From: Doryteuthis pealeii
Lineage: Eukaryota > Mollusca > Cephalopoda > Myopsida > Loliginidae
NCBI GenBank assembly: GCA_023376005.1
Contig: CM042141.1
Coordinates: 98,913,597 to 98,977,596 of the forward strand
Direction: 5' to 3'
DNA: 64,000 nt
A model generated the notes under the pieces. It was not told the origin of the DNA. It saw only the letters and a list, made by a program, of their open reading frames with translations, and ran no database searches. The translations under genes and the position numbers were made by a program. Positions 1-12,151 of this stretch are shown in pieces; position 1 is the first letter of the stretch; the number at the start of each line of letters is the position of its first letter.

Positions 1-454
1 GTAGGACTGTAGAATCGAACCCGTTTCCTTCAGAATGCAAACATTGTCACCGAAGTCGAGAAGCTACAGTCCCGGATGCAAGCGCCAGGTGCCCGGATGA
101 TAGCTATGAGGATTCCGGCAGTCGGGTTTGGCTCGATAATCTCGTGTGTGGGGCGCAGACACCCAGATGTTGAGGAGAAATTAGTATAAGTAGAAGTGGG
201 GTAATGACAAGAGGCGAGTCGCGATTTTGAGTTGCTGAAGATTTTACGACGGATTTTTCAGCTGCTGAAGATTTTTTGAGTTGATAAAGATTTTTTGACG
301 GCGACGACATTGTCAACAAGCCGAATATTTATTATTTTTCCCCTCTATTTTTCTTTTTTTTTCTCATTCTAGAGATAAGAAAAAGAATTTAAAAGGTCAT
401 TTTTGGGAACTATTGGATGAATTATTTAACAAATTTGATTTGTATATGAATATC

Positions 455-880
455 TATTAATAATGGAGATTCGCTTCTGGTTTTTGTCTGTAACAAAAAT
501 TACGTCACTGCCTACGTCACACTGCCTAAAAACGTCATAACATAGAATAGACTCAAAATTTGAGCATGCAATGTTAGACAGTCCTCATTGTTTTTTAAAA
601 CAAGTTTTAATGAATACATACCTGGTATTATCTGTCTATATATAGCTTCTTTTTTTTATATATATATTTAAAGTTATCAGAACTAAGTTTCCATTTCAAT
701 TTTTTTATTTTTTACTCCTTTAATAAATTTATTTTATTTTTTTACTCCTTTAATAAATTTGATGATTTTACTTTACTTATGATATAAACTCTCTGATATT
801 AAATTTTCAACTCCCATCCCCTCAGGCAATATTTATTTTATGTCGCCCAGAGGACGTTTTTTATTTTGCTAATAGTATTA
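455..880 (+). repeat. 370-bp dispersed repeat family E, copy 1
   Basis: Begins taataatggagattcgctt and ends near a cgcccagaggacgttttttat motif. The same order of sequence recurs at 12188-12552 and 29393-29768, with internal acgtcactg and ttagacagtcctcattg blocks. This copy has small insertions. No coding potential is evident; the class is unknown. Confidence 0.8.
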
Positions 881-1594
881 ATAATATGTATGTTCTGTGC
901 AAAGATTCTTTTTTTTTCTTTTCTATGATTGATCATTGATGTGAGAAGATAGAAAAAAAGGAAAAATACCTCAGGAGTCATAATAAACAAATAATAATTG
1001 ATATTGCTAAATCAATAATAATATTCATTAAGCTAAAAACATAATGTTGCTAATCCTTGCTCTACAGCAGGCGCCCTACCTTTTTTAATAATGCAGAATA
1101 TTAGACCAGTTTCTGGTTGGATTGTAGATGCAGCTTCTTATATCATTCTGTGGCTGGACACAGAATCAAATGAAATGGTCGACTTTGTCTAGAAAATATA
1201 TACGTGGGAAGAAAAGATATTGGATGACAAATTATAGTGAATATCATTTTATTCTCAGCAACAGCTCAGAGTTAACGCAGACTTAGGGTAGAGAGAGGTG
1301 GGTGAGTTGTCGCAACTGTCTGACGGATAAAATGTATGTTGCTTTTATGTGGGTGTCATCCTCTTTGTCTTGTCAGTCAAAAGACTAATTATTCAAGTGT
1401 ACGTTCCACTTGACCTGGTGTCAGCCAAGTTCACTCAAGTGCTGATACTCATATCGTTACGTTATCTGACAATTTAATTTGTCAACTACTTCTCTAAACA
1501 GATATATTTTAATGCTACAACCCTTACAAGCTGAAAATATTGTTTGTCTGAATTTTTGAGTTAAGGCTTAATAATATCTATTATTTTATTTTTT

Positions 1595-2000
1595 TTAGAC
1601 TGTTGTCCTTATCTTTATTGGAAAATACACAGCATTTTGGCCAATGTGCCCTCTTGGGGTGTCTCTTGTAATCCATTGGGATAGATTGTTCTCATTCTAT
1701 TACAAGTGTTTATCCGAGTATAGCGACGATTCATCTTGGGAAATCATTTTGAATAATTTGACTGTTGTGCAAACAAAGCATTGAAGAATTTATAATGATC
1801 TCATTCAAATAATGCTGTCATTGTTTTTGCACACCTATCAATTTAAAAAGTGTCAATTATTTTATAAAAATTTAAAAAATGAAAAAATAACAGTCAAATT
1901 ATTCAAAATGATTCCCCAATTTGAATCATTACTTAGATAAAGAAAAACTTAAAACTTGTAATGGAATGATAATAATTTACTCCAATGGATTACAAAAAAC
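1595..2000. mobile_element. Foldback element (non-autonomous)
   Basis: Sequence around 1666-1760 recurs inverted at about 1885-1995, for example ttgtaatccattgg against ccaatggattacaa, and gaataatttgactgtt against aacagtcaaattattc. The outer part (agactgttgtccttatcttt) is the end sequence also seen at 6486, 23530, 46046 and 61725. Confidence 0.7.
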
Positions 2001-2299
2001 ATCTGAAAATATTGATTTCTCTTTTGTACCACATCCAATTTGAAAATCAGAAATAAATAAATAAATACCACTGAATTTTGTTTTAATCTAAAAGTTTAAT
2101 AGGGTCCTTTATTTACTAAACTAGAAGTGGCTACCCAGTTTTGCCTGAGTGGAGGGGGAATTTTAAAAAGTTAGTCTCGCAGATCCATTAATTGTTTTGG
2201 TTTTCTAAAATTGATTTGTTTATGTTTTAATAATGAACGCAACAATGGCTTTCCTTTCTTTTACTATTCAAATTCTAATTTTTTTAAATCTTCATAATT

Positions 2300-2414
2300 T
2301 TTTCACAAAAAGCAAGCTCTGGTGATAGTGAATGTGTATTTATATTTACTTTGTCATTAATTGTTTTATTTTCATAATTTCCTCTGGAAATACATACACA
2401 CCAACTGTCCTTTA

Positions 2415-2420
<6 letters not shown>
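2300..2420 (+). repeat. Dispersed repeat also present at 27280-27410
   Basis: Both copies share gatagtgaatgtgt, ttaattgttttattttcata and acacaccaac..ccttt, and both end in TA-rich sequence. A related end occurs at 38145-38190. Confidence 0.65.

Positions 2421-2463
<43 letters not shown>
2420..2463. repeat. TA dinucleotide array
   Basis: About 22 TA units, 55 bp upstream of exon w1. Confidence 0.95.
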
Positions 2464-2468
<5 letters not shown>

Positions 2469-2518
2469 TGCCTAGTTTGATAATGTTTGGTAACATTTCT
2501 GTTCTTCTTCTATTTCAG

Positions 2519-2596
2519 CCATAGCCATAGCTAATAACAAAAAAGAAATTCATAGAGATTGGGAATGGCTTGAACAGAACATGATGGTCACCCTTG
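2519..2596 (+). CDS. TBC1D8B: TBC1D8-like exon w1 (25 codons, before GRAM 1)
   Basis: Acceptor follows tatttcag at 2518 and the donor is gtaagt at 2597. The exon starts with the last two bases of a split codon and ends in phase 1. It encodes [20 protein letters not shown] and five more residues; the DWEWLEQ stretch is conserved across the TBC1D8/9 family near residue 80-90 of full-length proteins. The missing upstream exon should therefore encode about 75-80 residues. The following 2,440-bp intron holds TA repeats nearby, a half copy of a foldback family at 2626-2830, a likely LTR and a SINE. Confidence 0.92.
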
Positions 2597-5500
2597 GTAA
2601 GTTACTTATATACAATTTATTGAAATTTAACATTTTGAAAAAACAAATGATGTATGTTATGTAATTGCTGACAGAATCTGTTTCGACCAAATCGATAAAT
2701 TGGTCTTCATCACGAGCAACATAGACGGGAAAAGAAAGATATCCGTTAAAAGACTGTTTACAAAAACGAACGCTGTATTCAACCGCTGAAAATTTTTAAA
2801 AATGCGTGTTCTGTTTTGAAAATAAAATAAATTTTATTTTTAATTTTTAAAAATCAGAAGCATTATAGTTTATAGTAAAACTCAAAAGAGTTTGTTGTAA
2901 AATGATATAAAAGTGTAAAGTGGGTATCAAAATTGTTTAGGATATATTTCAGCTGTTAAAATAATATACAAGTCCACAGCGTAATTTGAAGAAAGATGTT
3001 AGTTCCAAAATTACTTGTGGTGTTGATAAGTCCGTAGAGTTTTAGATGAAAGTCTTCAAGGTGTAAAATTCCAGATATTTTTCATACAATTTATTGTACT
3101 TATTTGTGTATAACATACACTCCTAACTTTGGATACCAAAATTCTGGAATAAAGATTCTTGTGGATAATATGCACTTAATTCTTAGAATTTGTGATAACT
3201 AAATATACTTCAATGTTTTATCAGTTTGTACTGACTAAAAATAAGAATTTATATAGTTTACATTATATATTAAAGCACAAAATTTACTCAGTATTTAGAG
3301 CAAATACACAGAATTGTTCACACAAAAATGCAACAAGCTTGCAACGAAAATAAGTTCACATTAAGGGAAACAAAATTATAGATAAACATACATTCCAGTG
3401 AATATTTCTCCGTAACAGTGTAAAACACATTAGTTTAGACTATAAAAATAACTTACTTTCGGTCATCCTGTCCTGAATATGGTCAGACAAGTGGCCCGGG
3501 AAAAAAAATTATTATATAGTTCTTGTGTCTAATATGCCACCCCCTAATTTTGGGGTTGAAGAATCTGGAAGAATAGTGCATTCTTATACACCAATAATTA
3601 TGATATATAACAATATTTAGTTTAACTACAAAGTCCAATGTTCCTGTGGTTGGTTGGTTGGTTGGTTGGTTTTACGGCATGACATCCATTGTTGAGTTAT
3701 TTAATGTCAGTCTTTTTTTTTGGGGGGGGGGTTCCATCATGTAATTATTTAGTTTCAACAAATTCATCAAAAGCCCCATCTGATCAATTGGATGGTCATC
3801 TTGTTATATATCCTTTTAATATATCTCGGGTATATAATGGGAGAGAAACAGACAGAGTATGAGAGATGGGATGAGGGGTCTTACTTGTTTACTCGGCCAC
3901 TTGCTGTCTGCTGCTAATTCAGCCACCATATCCTTCAGGGCTGATCCTGTGGGTTGCTTCTTCATGTTGGTTTCTTTGGGCTGGTTATTTCTTGTTTAAA
4001 TGAATCAACAAGACTTTGTTGTTTTTCTTAGTCTTTTATTTAAAACAACCCAGCCCATAATCAACCGTACAGTGTGTGCGGCTCTGACAGATGTCCTCTC
4101 TCATCGAATGTCTAGTCGCATCTAACTAAAAACTTAAACTAATCTCCCAAACCTCTAATGGCGCGTTTTTTAAGGGGACAAGTAAAAAGGTTATTACCCG
4201 TCAGTAACTGTCGAGGTACCTTTCCACTGGATCCCCGTTATTCTGAATCTAACGAACCCTGATTCAAAATAACTTACTACAGTACGTACACAATTCATAA
4301 GCTGCCTATGAATTATGTAACAATCTCAAGCCCTAGCAACTATATGATTATCCCAACCATACTCTTCAAATTGCTCTTATGACAAACACCCAACCCTTTT
4401 TAGCATATATATATTTACCAACCTCTCTGCATGAGCAGGATGCGACACAAGGTCAGTTTCTTAAGAGGAGTTTAACAGGTTTGAATTCAGAGTTTTCCTT
4501 CTCCTAGACTGGTTACCTAGCCATGGTTAAAGAGCCCAGTCTGCCCTACTATTTACCCATAGCTGGAGGGAGAGTAAGATTCGTACCTTTCCCAAGGGTA
4601 TTAGCGCTAAGTGAAATGTAATTACCACGTCCAGGATTTGAACTCGGGGTGACAAGTCCATTTCCCATGACTTTAACCATTACACCACGCGCTTCCTTTT
4701 TAGCATATAAGTGCTAGAAAGTGTTGGTTGGATGTCAACCACCATTATTTATCAATACACATAAAGTTAATGAAAAACCTCACATGAATTTATCTCTACC
4801 AGTTTATAAATCCAAACTAAACAAAAATATTTACCAATAATTTATGAAGTTAATGAAAGAACAAACATGAAATTCATCTTGATGAATTTTATACATTTCA
4901 TATTTATATTGATTTAAAATCTTTAAGATCAAATAATCGAACACATTTTAGATTATAATAATCTTTAAATAAGAGTTTTAGAATCAATGTTTGATTGTAA
5001 GTATATAAATAATCATTAATATTATTTTTATTTTAGGTTCATTTGAAAGTGAAGAAGATGCAACAGAATTTGTGAAATGCAAAGTCGAGAGTATCTTGGC
5101 AAATCGAGAAACTTCCAAAGATGGTTGGTACTTTGTATTCTTTATATGTTTAGGTCACTAGTAATGCTTGGTTTTTATGGCATATCAACACTCATTAGTG
5201 ATCACTTACTCAATGAATCATTTAATATTATTAATTTCATTTGTTAATAAAAATTAATGTTTACCTGAAAAGAGAAAATATAGATAAGAATTTTTTTAAA
5301 GAATAAAAATATCATTGGCAACTGAAATTTTATTTTTACTACATTTTCTTGGTTAAATTTTATGTAATTTACATTTTAACCATACATCATATTGTTATAT
5401 ACCCACTTCATCTGCTGGGTATACAGTGGGGTAGGACAGAGTGGAGATGATGAGTTTTTATGTGGGTCTATTTCGTCGATGGCCATCTGCTGGGCTGGGT

Positions 5501-8500
5501 TGTCTGTGCTCATTTCTTTGTTTGTAATAATGAAGTAAGACTTGATTATTTTACAAGACGTCTTTATTAAAAACCCAAAGCCCAAAAGGGTTTTAACCAT
5601 GCGGTGAGAAGATGGCATCTTGGGAGCAGACGACCTTTCGGCTAAAATCTAACTGTCAGTCAGTCCCCTTCTCATGCTTCTTGGTCAGAGAAAGGTGAAC
5701 TGTTGTCAAAAACCTTTTTTCAACAGTTAATGGTAACTTTCCATTTGCCATACTGTTATTTAAATCTTACTACACTTACAGTCATAATTTGTAGGCTACC
5801 CACAAATTATGTAACAATATGAATATAGGAAACCACTATTTCTAAAGACACCTTGATGTAATACAAAGAATAAATTTGTGAAAAGATTTATTTCCAGTTA
5901 ACTTGTAAATGATTGATATCAAGTCCTCAGATTATATAATCCAATTTGTTTTAAATCCAGAAAGAGGTAAATCTAATATCAGCCAGATATTCTTTCCCTT
6001 GCAGAAAATATCACATTAAATATCTCACACATGTCAGCTTTTTTATAATAATTAGAAAATTCATTTTTCCCAGAATGCAACATCAATGGTTATTTATTTC
6101 AGGCAGAAAGTTGTTTATGACTCATACCAAAGAAAATAATCCAACTGTTCCAAATTATTCTGTATTATTGTTGCAATTTTAAAAAATCTGATTTAAATTC
6201 TAATTTCAATAGTTTGTGGTATCAAAAAATCATTTTGTCAAGAAATATAAAAATGTTTTCATGTTTTGCTAATATTTGTTGATGATTTCAAGTTTGATGA
6301 TTTGGAAAAAGATTGGATATGAATACGTAATGGAATGTGAATATACACTTACTCTTATTTTTATTGTTTTATTTTTTAGATTTAGAATTTGTATTTCTTT
6401 TCAACTTTATATCTTAAGTGATCCTGACATTTAACTTGATCCAAACATTTTGTTTTATATTTACTAGGACTTAGTATTATTTAAATTTTTTGAACTATCG
6501 TCCTTATCTCTATTGTTATATGTATAATGTTGCGGCCGATGTGATCACAACCACCACCCCCCCGCCCCGTCCTTCTTCCAGTGTTTCTTGTCAAACTCAG
6601 GAACCTTCATAGAACTTTGAACTGAACGTTAATTTAATATTATTGTTCTCATTCCATTGTTTCATAGAATACTTAACATAGCTCAACACTTCTACCCGGT
6701 CATGGTTAATGGAATTAAAACAATCTACCCCCAATAGATTAAATAAAGGGTTTGGCTTGAAGTTCTATGAAGGCTCCCGAGTTCAACAACTGAAGAAGGC
6801 AGGAGGGTACATTGGCCGAAACATTGTGTATATAACAATAAAGATGAGACAATCAGTCCGAAAAAACTGAATAATCCAAATTATCAAACCCCATCTCAAA
6901 TTTTCACTTTGACTATTTGACAATTTTGTTTTGAGATGGAAACAGCAAAAAAACTTTTCTTGAAGATGACACAAGATTCAAATTTGGAGGCTGAAAGAAA
7001 TGTTAAACATATGACCTTTTAGGGTCGAAGGTTAAGCAAATAAACAATATAATTCCAATTTTGAACATTTGGTTGTTGTCAAATATACATAAATGGATGA
7101 AAGTTTGTTTTTTGGCAAAACATATCATGATTTTATCAGATGGGCTTAGTGACTAATATTCAGATTTAGACAAAATAGATTTATCAGCTGGACAGCCGTG
7201 TCCTGTCAATATGGCAAATAAGAGATAAAATAAACAATGCTTTTATCTACATGGCTTGATGAGTACCTATGTCCTCAACAAGGTTTTTTGTTTAATGGCA
7301 TATCTACCTTCCTGGATTATTTAATGCATAAGCCATCCTTGTAGAAGAACAGTAGTGGTACTATTTAACACATAGCTAGAGGGATAATGGGGGGTAATAC
7401 CTTTCCCAAGGGTATTAGTCTGAAAGTGAACATAATAGTGTGTCCTGGGTATAAGGTTAAACTGCATCTAATGATGAAGTTACAATTCTTGAGATCTGAG
7501 GAGTGTGTAATACTTCTTTATTGCCATTGCTCCCAGGTCCACCCTGACCCAGTGGCAGTACCTCTAAGGGTCCCAACTATGGGTTAACTAGAAGAAAATG
7601 AGTCATGAGTTCAAAAAAAGAATTTTGAATACCCATCAAAAATGAATCAACTAGAATTCCCAGTTGATTTTTTTTTTTTTTTGAGGTTATTGTTATTTAA
7701 TCACATTAGTTATATGGAGATTTGTAAATGGAGTTCAGAACTGTTTGAATATTGCAAATATCCCCAGTGGTTCAAAAGTTATGAGAATTTAAAGCCCTGA
7801 AATTGGGGGTACAAAAGTAGACATGGTTTTGTTAAAAATGTCAAATCACGAACCAATTCAAAACAAGAAATTTAGTAATATCTTGACCATTTTTTATTTT
7901 TTTAGCAATTTTGATAAAACTTTGCATTCTTATGTAAAATTGTATGTTCTTTCTGATTCTGCACTTAAATTGTATGTATTTACATGCTGGAACCCATTAT
8001 TTGAGGAATAAGAAGTAGGGATATCAACCTTTTTTTTAAAAAGTTTACCACAAGATTATTCAACATTTTCATACGGCATATATACACATATATAGTATTA
8101 ATTTATATAAATAACATCACTTTGAACTTAAAAATACATTTTTTAAATACCTGTTATGTTGTATTACATACAAGAAATACAATAACTATATAATTTTATT
8201 TAACAAAGCTTGTCCGTGTGGAGCTTTGTTTATGTGTAATATAATAAAATGTAAGAAATTATTCAATGGATAAAAACACATGAAAATTACATATTTAAAA
8301 AGATTATTTTCTTTTCAACCATACAAATATTTTAAAGATTGGATCATAAATACCAGAGGAATTGCGATACATACAAGAAATACAATAACTCTTTATAGAA
8401 TTTTATAACAAAGCCTGTCTTCCGTGGCAGTTTTGTTTACATAATTTTTTTTTTTTTTCAAAAATGAAAAGTTGACAAAAATCCTGAAAGTATACAATCA

Positions 8501-10819
8501 TTAGAATTTCACACATTATATATGAAAATAATTCTGAGACTATTTTCTATTAATTATGTACGGCTCTTTTTTTTCTTTTTTTTTTCTTATCTTATACTTT
8601 TTGAAGAAATCTCCATCAAATTTGGTCTGTTGTGGTTTCTCTTCCAATGGTCAGAAAAGAAAAATACAAGTTTCTGCTGGTAGTTAAAAGTGTCTCCTAA
8701 TTAAGTGTAAAAAAATATTGATAAAGATTAGATACTTTGATTTTTACAAATAATGTACCATGTTAGAATTCAGCCACAGAAAAACATTTTTATAAGGCAT
8801 TACTGCCTGTTCAAGGACAAAATACTGTTTTAACTTGCTGTAAAATATAATTCAATGGATAAAAACACATAAAATTACATATTTAGAAAGGTTATTTAAT
8901 TTTCTTTCCAACCATATAAATATTTTTAAGATTGGACCAGAAATACACGAGAAATTGCGATTTGAACCAATTAAGGTAAAAATTTGTCAATGTCCACCGA
9001 TTTTTTACAAACGACCTGGTAATGCTAATAGAACAAAACATCTTTGGCATAAAATAACCCAAAAAGGGTTGACATGCCATGAAATCCAAAAAAGAAAGAA
9101 AGGTGCTGAACTGCGACATCATACTAAGTGAGTTCAAACTCCAGTCATGCTATTATGTTCTTTTCTTTTTTAAGTTGAGTTTACCAGGTTTAAATTCAGA
9201 GTTTTCCTTCTCCTAGACAAGTTGCCATAGCAAGGTTGAAGAGCCTAGTCTGCTTTACTATTTACTCATAGCTGGAGGGAGAATAGTTATATCTATACCT
9301 TTCCCAAGGGTATTAGTGCTACATGAAATGCAACCAGCCTCGTCCAGGATTTGAGCTCATATCGCAGTGTCTGTTTCCTTCGACTAATATATAATCAGGT
9401 TAGTTTGTGTTGGGAATGATTCTAAGCAGAGCCTTTTTTTAACATTGAAACATTAAAATTGAGAGCTCAATGTACAATAATTGGGGAATTATATAGAGTA
9501 ATACATTTAGCAAAGAAAACTCTGAATTTAAACCTGGTAAATTCCACTTAAAAAATTGACCTTGTGTCACATCCTGCTCGTGCAGAGGAGTTGGTAAATA
9601 CATATGTGATGATTTTTTTTTTTTGGTTTTTTTTAGTTTGATTTTATTATATTTTAAAAACCAATCTATACTATTCATCAAATATATCTTTTACCATATA
9701 ATTAACAATGTTTATTTCTATTATTTTTAGTTGATGATGAAACAGAAAGATTCAAGGCTGCCACCAGAAAATTCCATAAACTTTTTAATATGCCTAAGGA
9801 AGAAAAACTTGTTAATTGTAAGTATTTCAGATGTTTTGTTTGATTCATAATAATCAAATATTATTGTTTTTCTAACTTCATACATATTCGGAAATTTATC
9901 ACCAGTGATCTTCCATATTTAATTTTATTTCCTATTACACTATAATTTTCTTTAAAAGTTATTTGATTGACTACATTTATTTTTCGAAAATTTGATAAAA
10001 TTTATATGCAACAGTAGGAATAATATTTTTATCAATTCAATATTTAAAAAACTAATATTACTAAAGGGCCTGTTAGCTCAGTTGGTAGAGCATTTGCCTA
10101 GGAATCGCAAGGTTCCAGGTTCAATGCCAGTCCTTGCCAACTTAGCACATGAGTAGCACAGGTTGATAATCTGATCTCTGCAGTAAAGCATCTGAGAGCT
10201 GACGTTAGGTGTGGCACTCCACCTCGACAAAAGAATCAACCTGGTCTAGTACAGGTGAAATGGCGATAGACTCCTTTGCTTTTCGGCTAATACCAACAAT
10301 AGGTCATTACACAAACTTTACTTTTACTATAGTAGACCAGTTCACATACCTAGGTAGTAATATCTTATCTACAGCAAGCGATGTCAATATACATATAGGA
10401 AAGGCACAGACTGCTATAGATAGATTATCATGTGGAAATCTGATCTTTCTGATAAGATAAAGCAAAAATTCTTTTAAGCTGTAGCCGTGTTAGTGCTACT
10501 CTATGGTTGCACCAATTGGATTCTAATGAAACAATTAGAGAAAAAGATAGAAGGGAGCTACACACGGATGCTGCGTACTGTTTTGAACAAATCTTGAAAG
10601 CAGCTGTACAGCCACTTACCTCCTATCACTCTAGACAAACAAGACTTATTGGAGAAGCAACAATGAGCTCATAAGTGACATTCTCCTATGAAGACTTACA
10701 CCTGGATGCACCAGTGTAGGCCAACCAGCTAAAACCTATTACTATCAGCTTTGTGCATATACTGGATGCCATGTGGAAGACCTCACTGGAGTGATGACTA
10801 ACTGTTAAGATTTTGTGGC

Positions 10820-10853
<34 letters not shown>

Positions 10854-11604
10854 CTCTATGCTGCAGGTGAGAGCACTTTACAGTGGAGATCCCTTGTGTT
10901 CCTTAGTGTTAGGTAGAATTTTTTGGTTGTTCCTTAGTGAATAATCCTTGTGTTAAGCAGAGTCCTTGGTTGTTCCTCGGCGTTAGGCAGAATCCTTTGG
11001 TTGCAGATCTATTCGTCCATGTCGAATACGTGCAAATGAACGGCTTTCAAGATCGGCAATTAAATAGTTAACTAACCACCTATTCGAGCGTGTTGATTGG
11101 CTAGCTTTAATCCACGTGCCCACGCAGAGTCTATAAGTTTAAGTGGTGGGCTACAGCACACCTTATATGACAAAATACAGGTGGTGAGAGAAAGAGTCAT
11201 GAGGATCCATACTGTCAGCACAACCTGATGAGGATGTAAATAAATGATGACATATCAAACAGTTATGAAAAATAAAGAATTGATATGTGATTAGGTATGA
11301 ATGATATTACATCCTTTTGTGATTGCAAACAATATCGGATGTCTCGTTAATATATTATGATTGTTACCATGTTGATTTAGCTGGGAGAGGGAGTAGTACC
11401 GGTCACTACAAAAGTTTTCATCTCCCAAGTAAATATTCATATTTGTAGATGTTACTGAAATGGTTTTAAAATGATAATTTGTTTAATTTAAACCAAAATG
11501 AGGATACTACAGAGTCGTCCGAAAGTCTTGTCACCTCAACATATTGTTTCAACTTTCAATATTTCTTGTTTTAATGATATAACATATAATATTAATTATC
11601 ATAC

Positions 11605-11645
<41 letters not shown>

Positions 11646-12120
11646 TTTCTATTTTATTCCCAGCAGCTTATTTCATGTAATTATAGTTGATTTATATTTT
11701 GAATACTTTCTGACTACCCTGTGGTCTTAGTATATCAGACAGTATAATAAAGATTTTGTCTGGTATTTCTTGTTACTAATCCATATGAAAAGTTTAAGAA
11801 AATTTACTATGTTGTTAATTACAATTTATTTTTTTTAATTTTAAAAGAAACTTTGAATAATCTGTTTTTCAAAATGATTTTTCTATGCTCTTACTCAAAA
11901 AAAAAAGAAAAAAAAGATTTAAAAATTTTTTGTTATTATATGAAGTTTTATTTAAAATTTTAGATTATTCCTGCAGTTATTGGAAAGGCAAAGTTCCTAG
12001 ACAAGGTTGGATGTACCTTAGTGTTAACCATATTTGTTTCTACTCCTACCTGATGGGTAAAGAAGCAAAATTGATTATCCGATGGACTGATGTCACTGTA
12101 AGTCTTCTTTTTTTTTCTCT

Positions 12121-12151
<31 letters not shown>

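Larger units (their letters stand above)
1..2518. other. Left flank or intron, no exon recognised
   Basis: No stretch resembles the missing N-terminal 75-80 residues of the family. Apart from the repeats listed separately, positions 1-320 contain short GAAGATTTT-type repeats (for example gctgaagattttacgacgga and related units at 236-300) and 880-1600 is AT-rich single-copy-looking sequence. Confidence 0.6.

Noticed and set aside
8892..9137. 81-codon minus frame
   Set aside because: Part of it duplicates an AT-rich segment at 8255-8370 without the frame and it ends in a SINE tail.
10068..10140. Possible functional tRNA gene
   Set aside because: A and B boxes are good, but the acceptor and anticodon stems do not pair and a SINE body follows. 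The same holds for 13200, 30586, 16702 and other heads.
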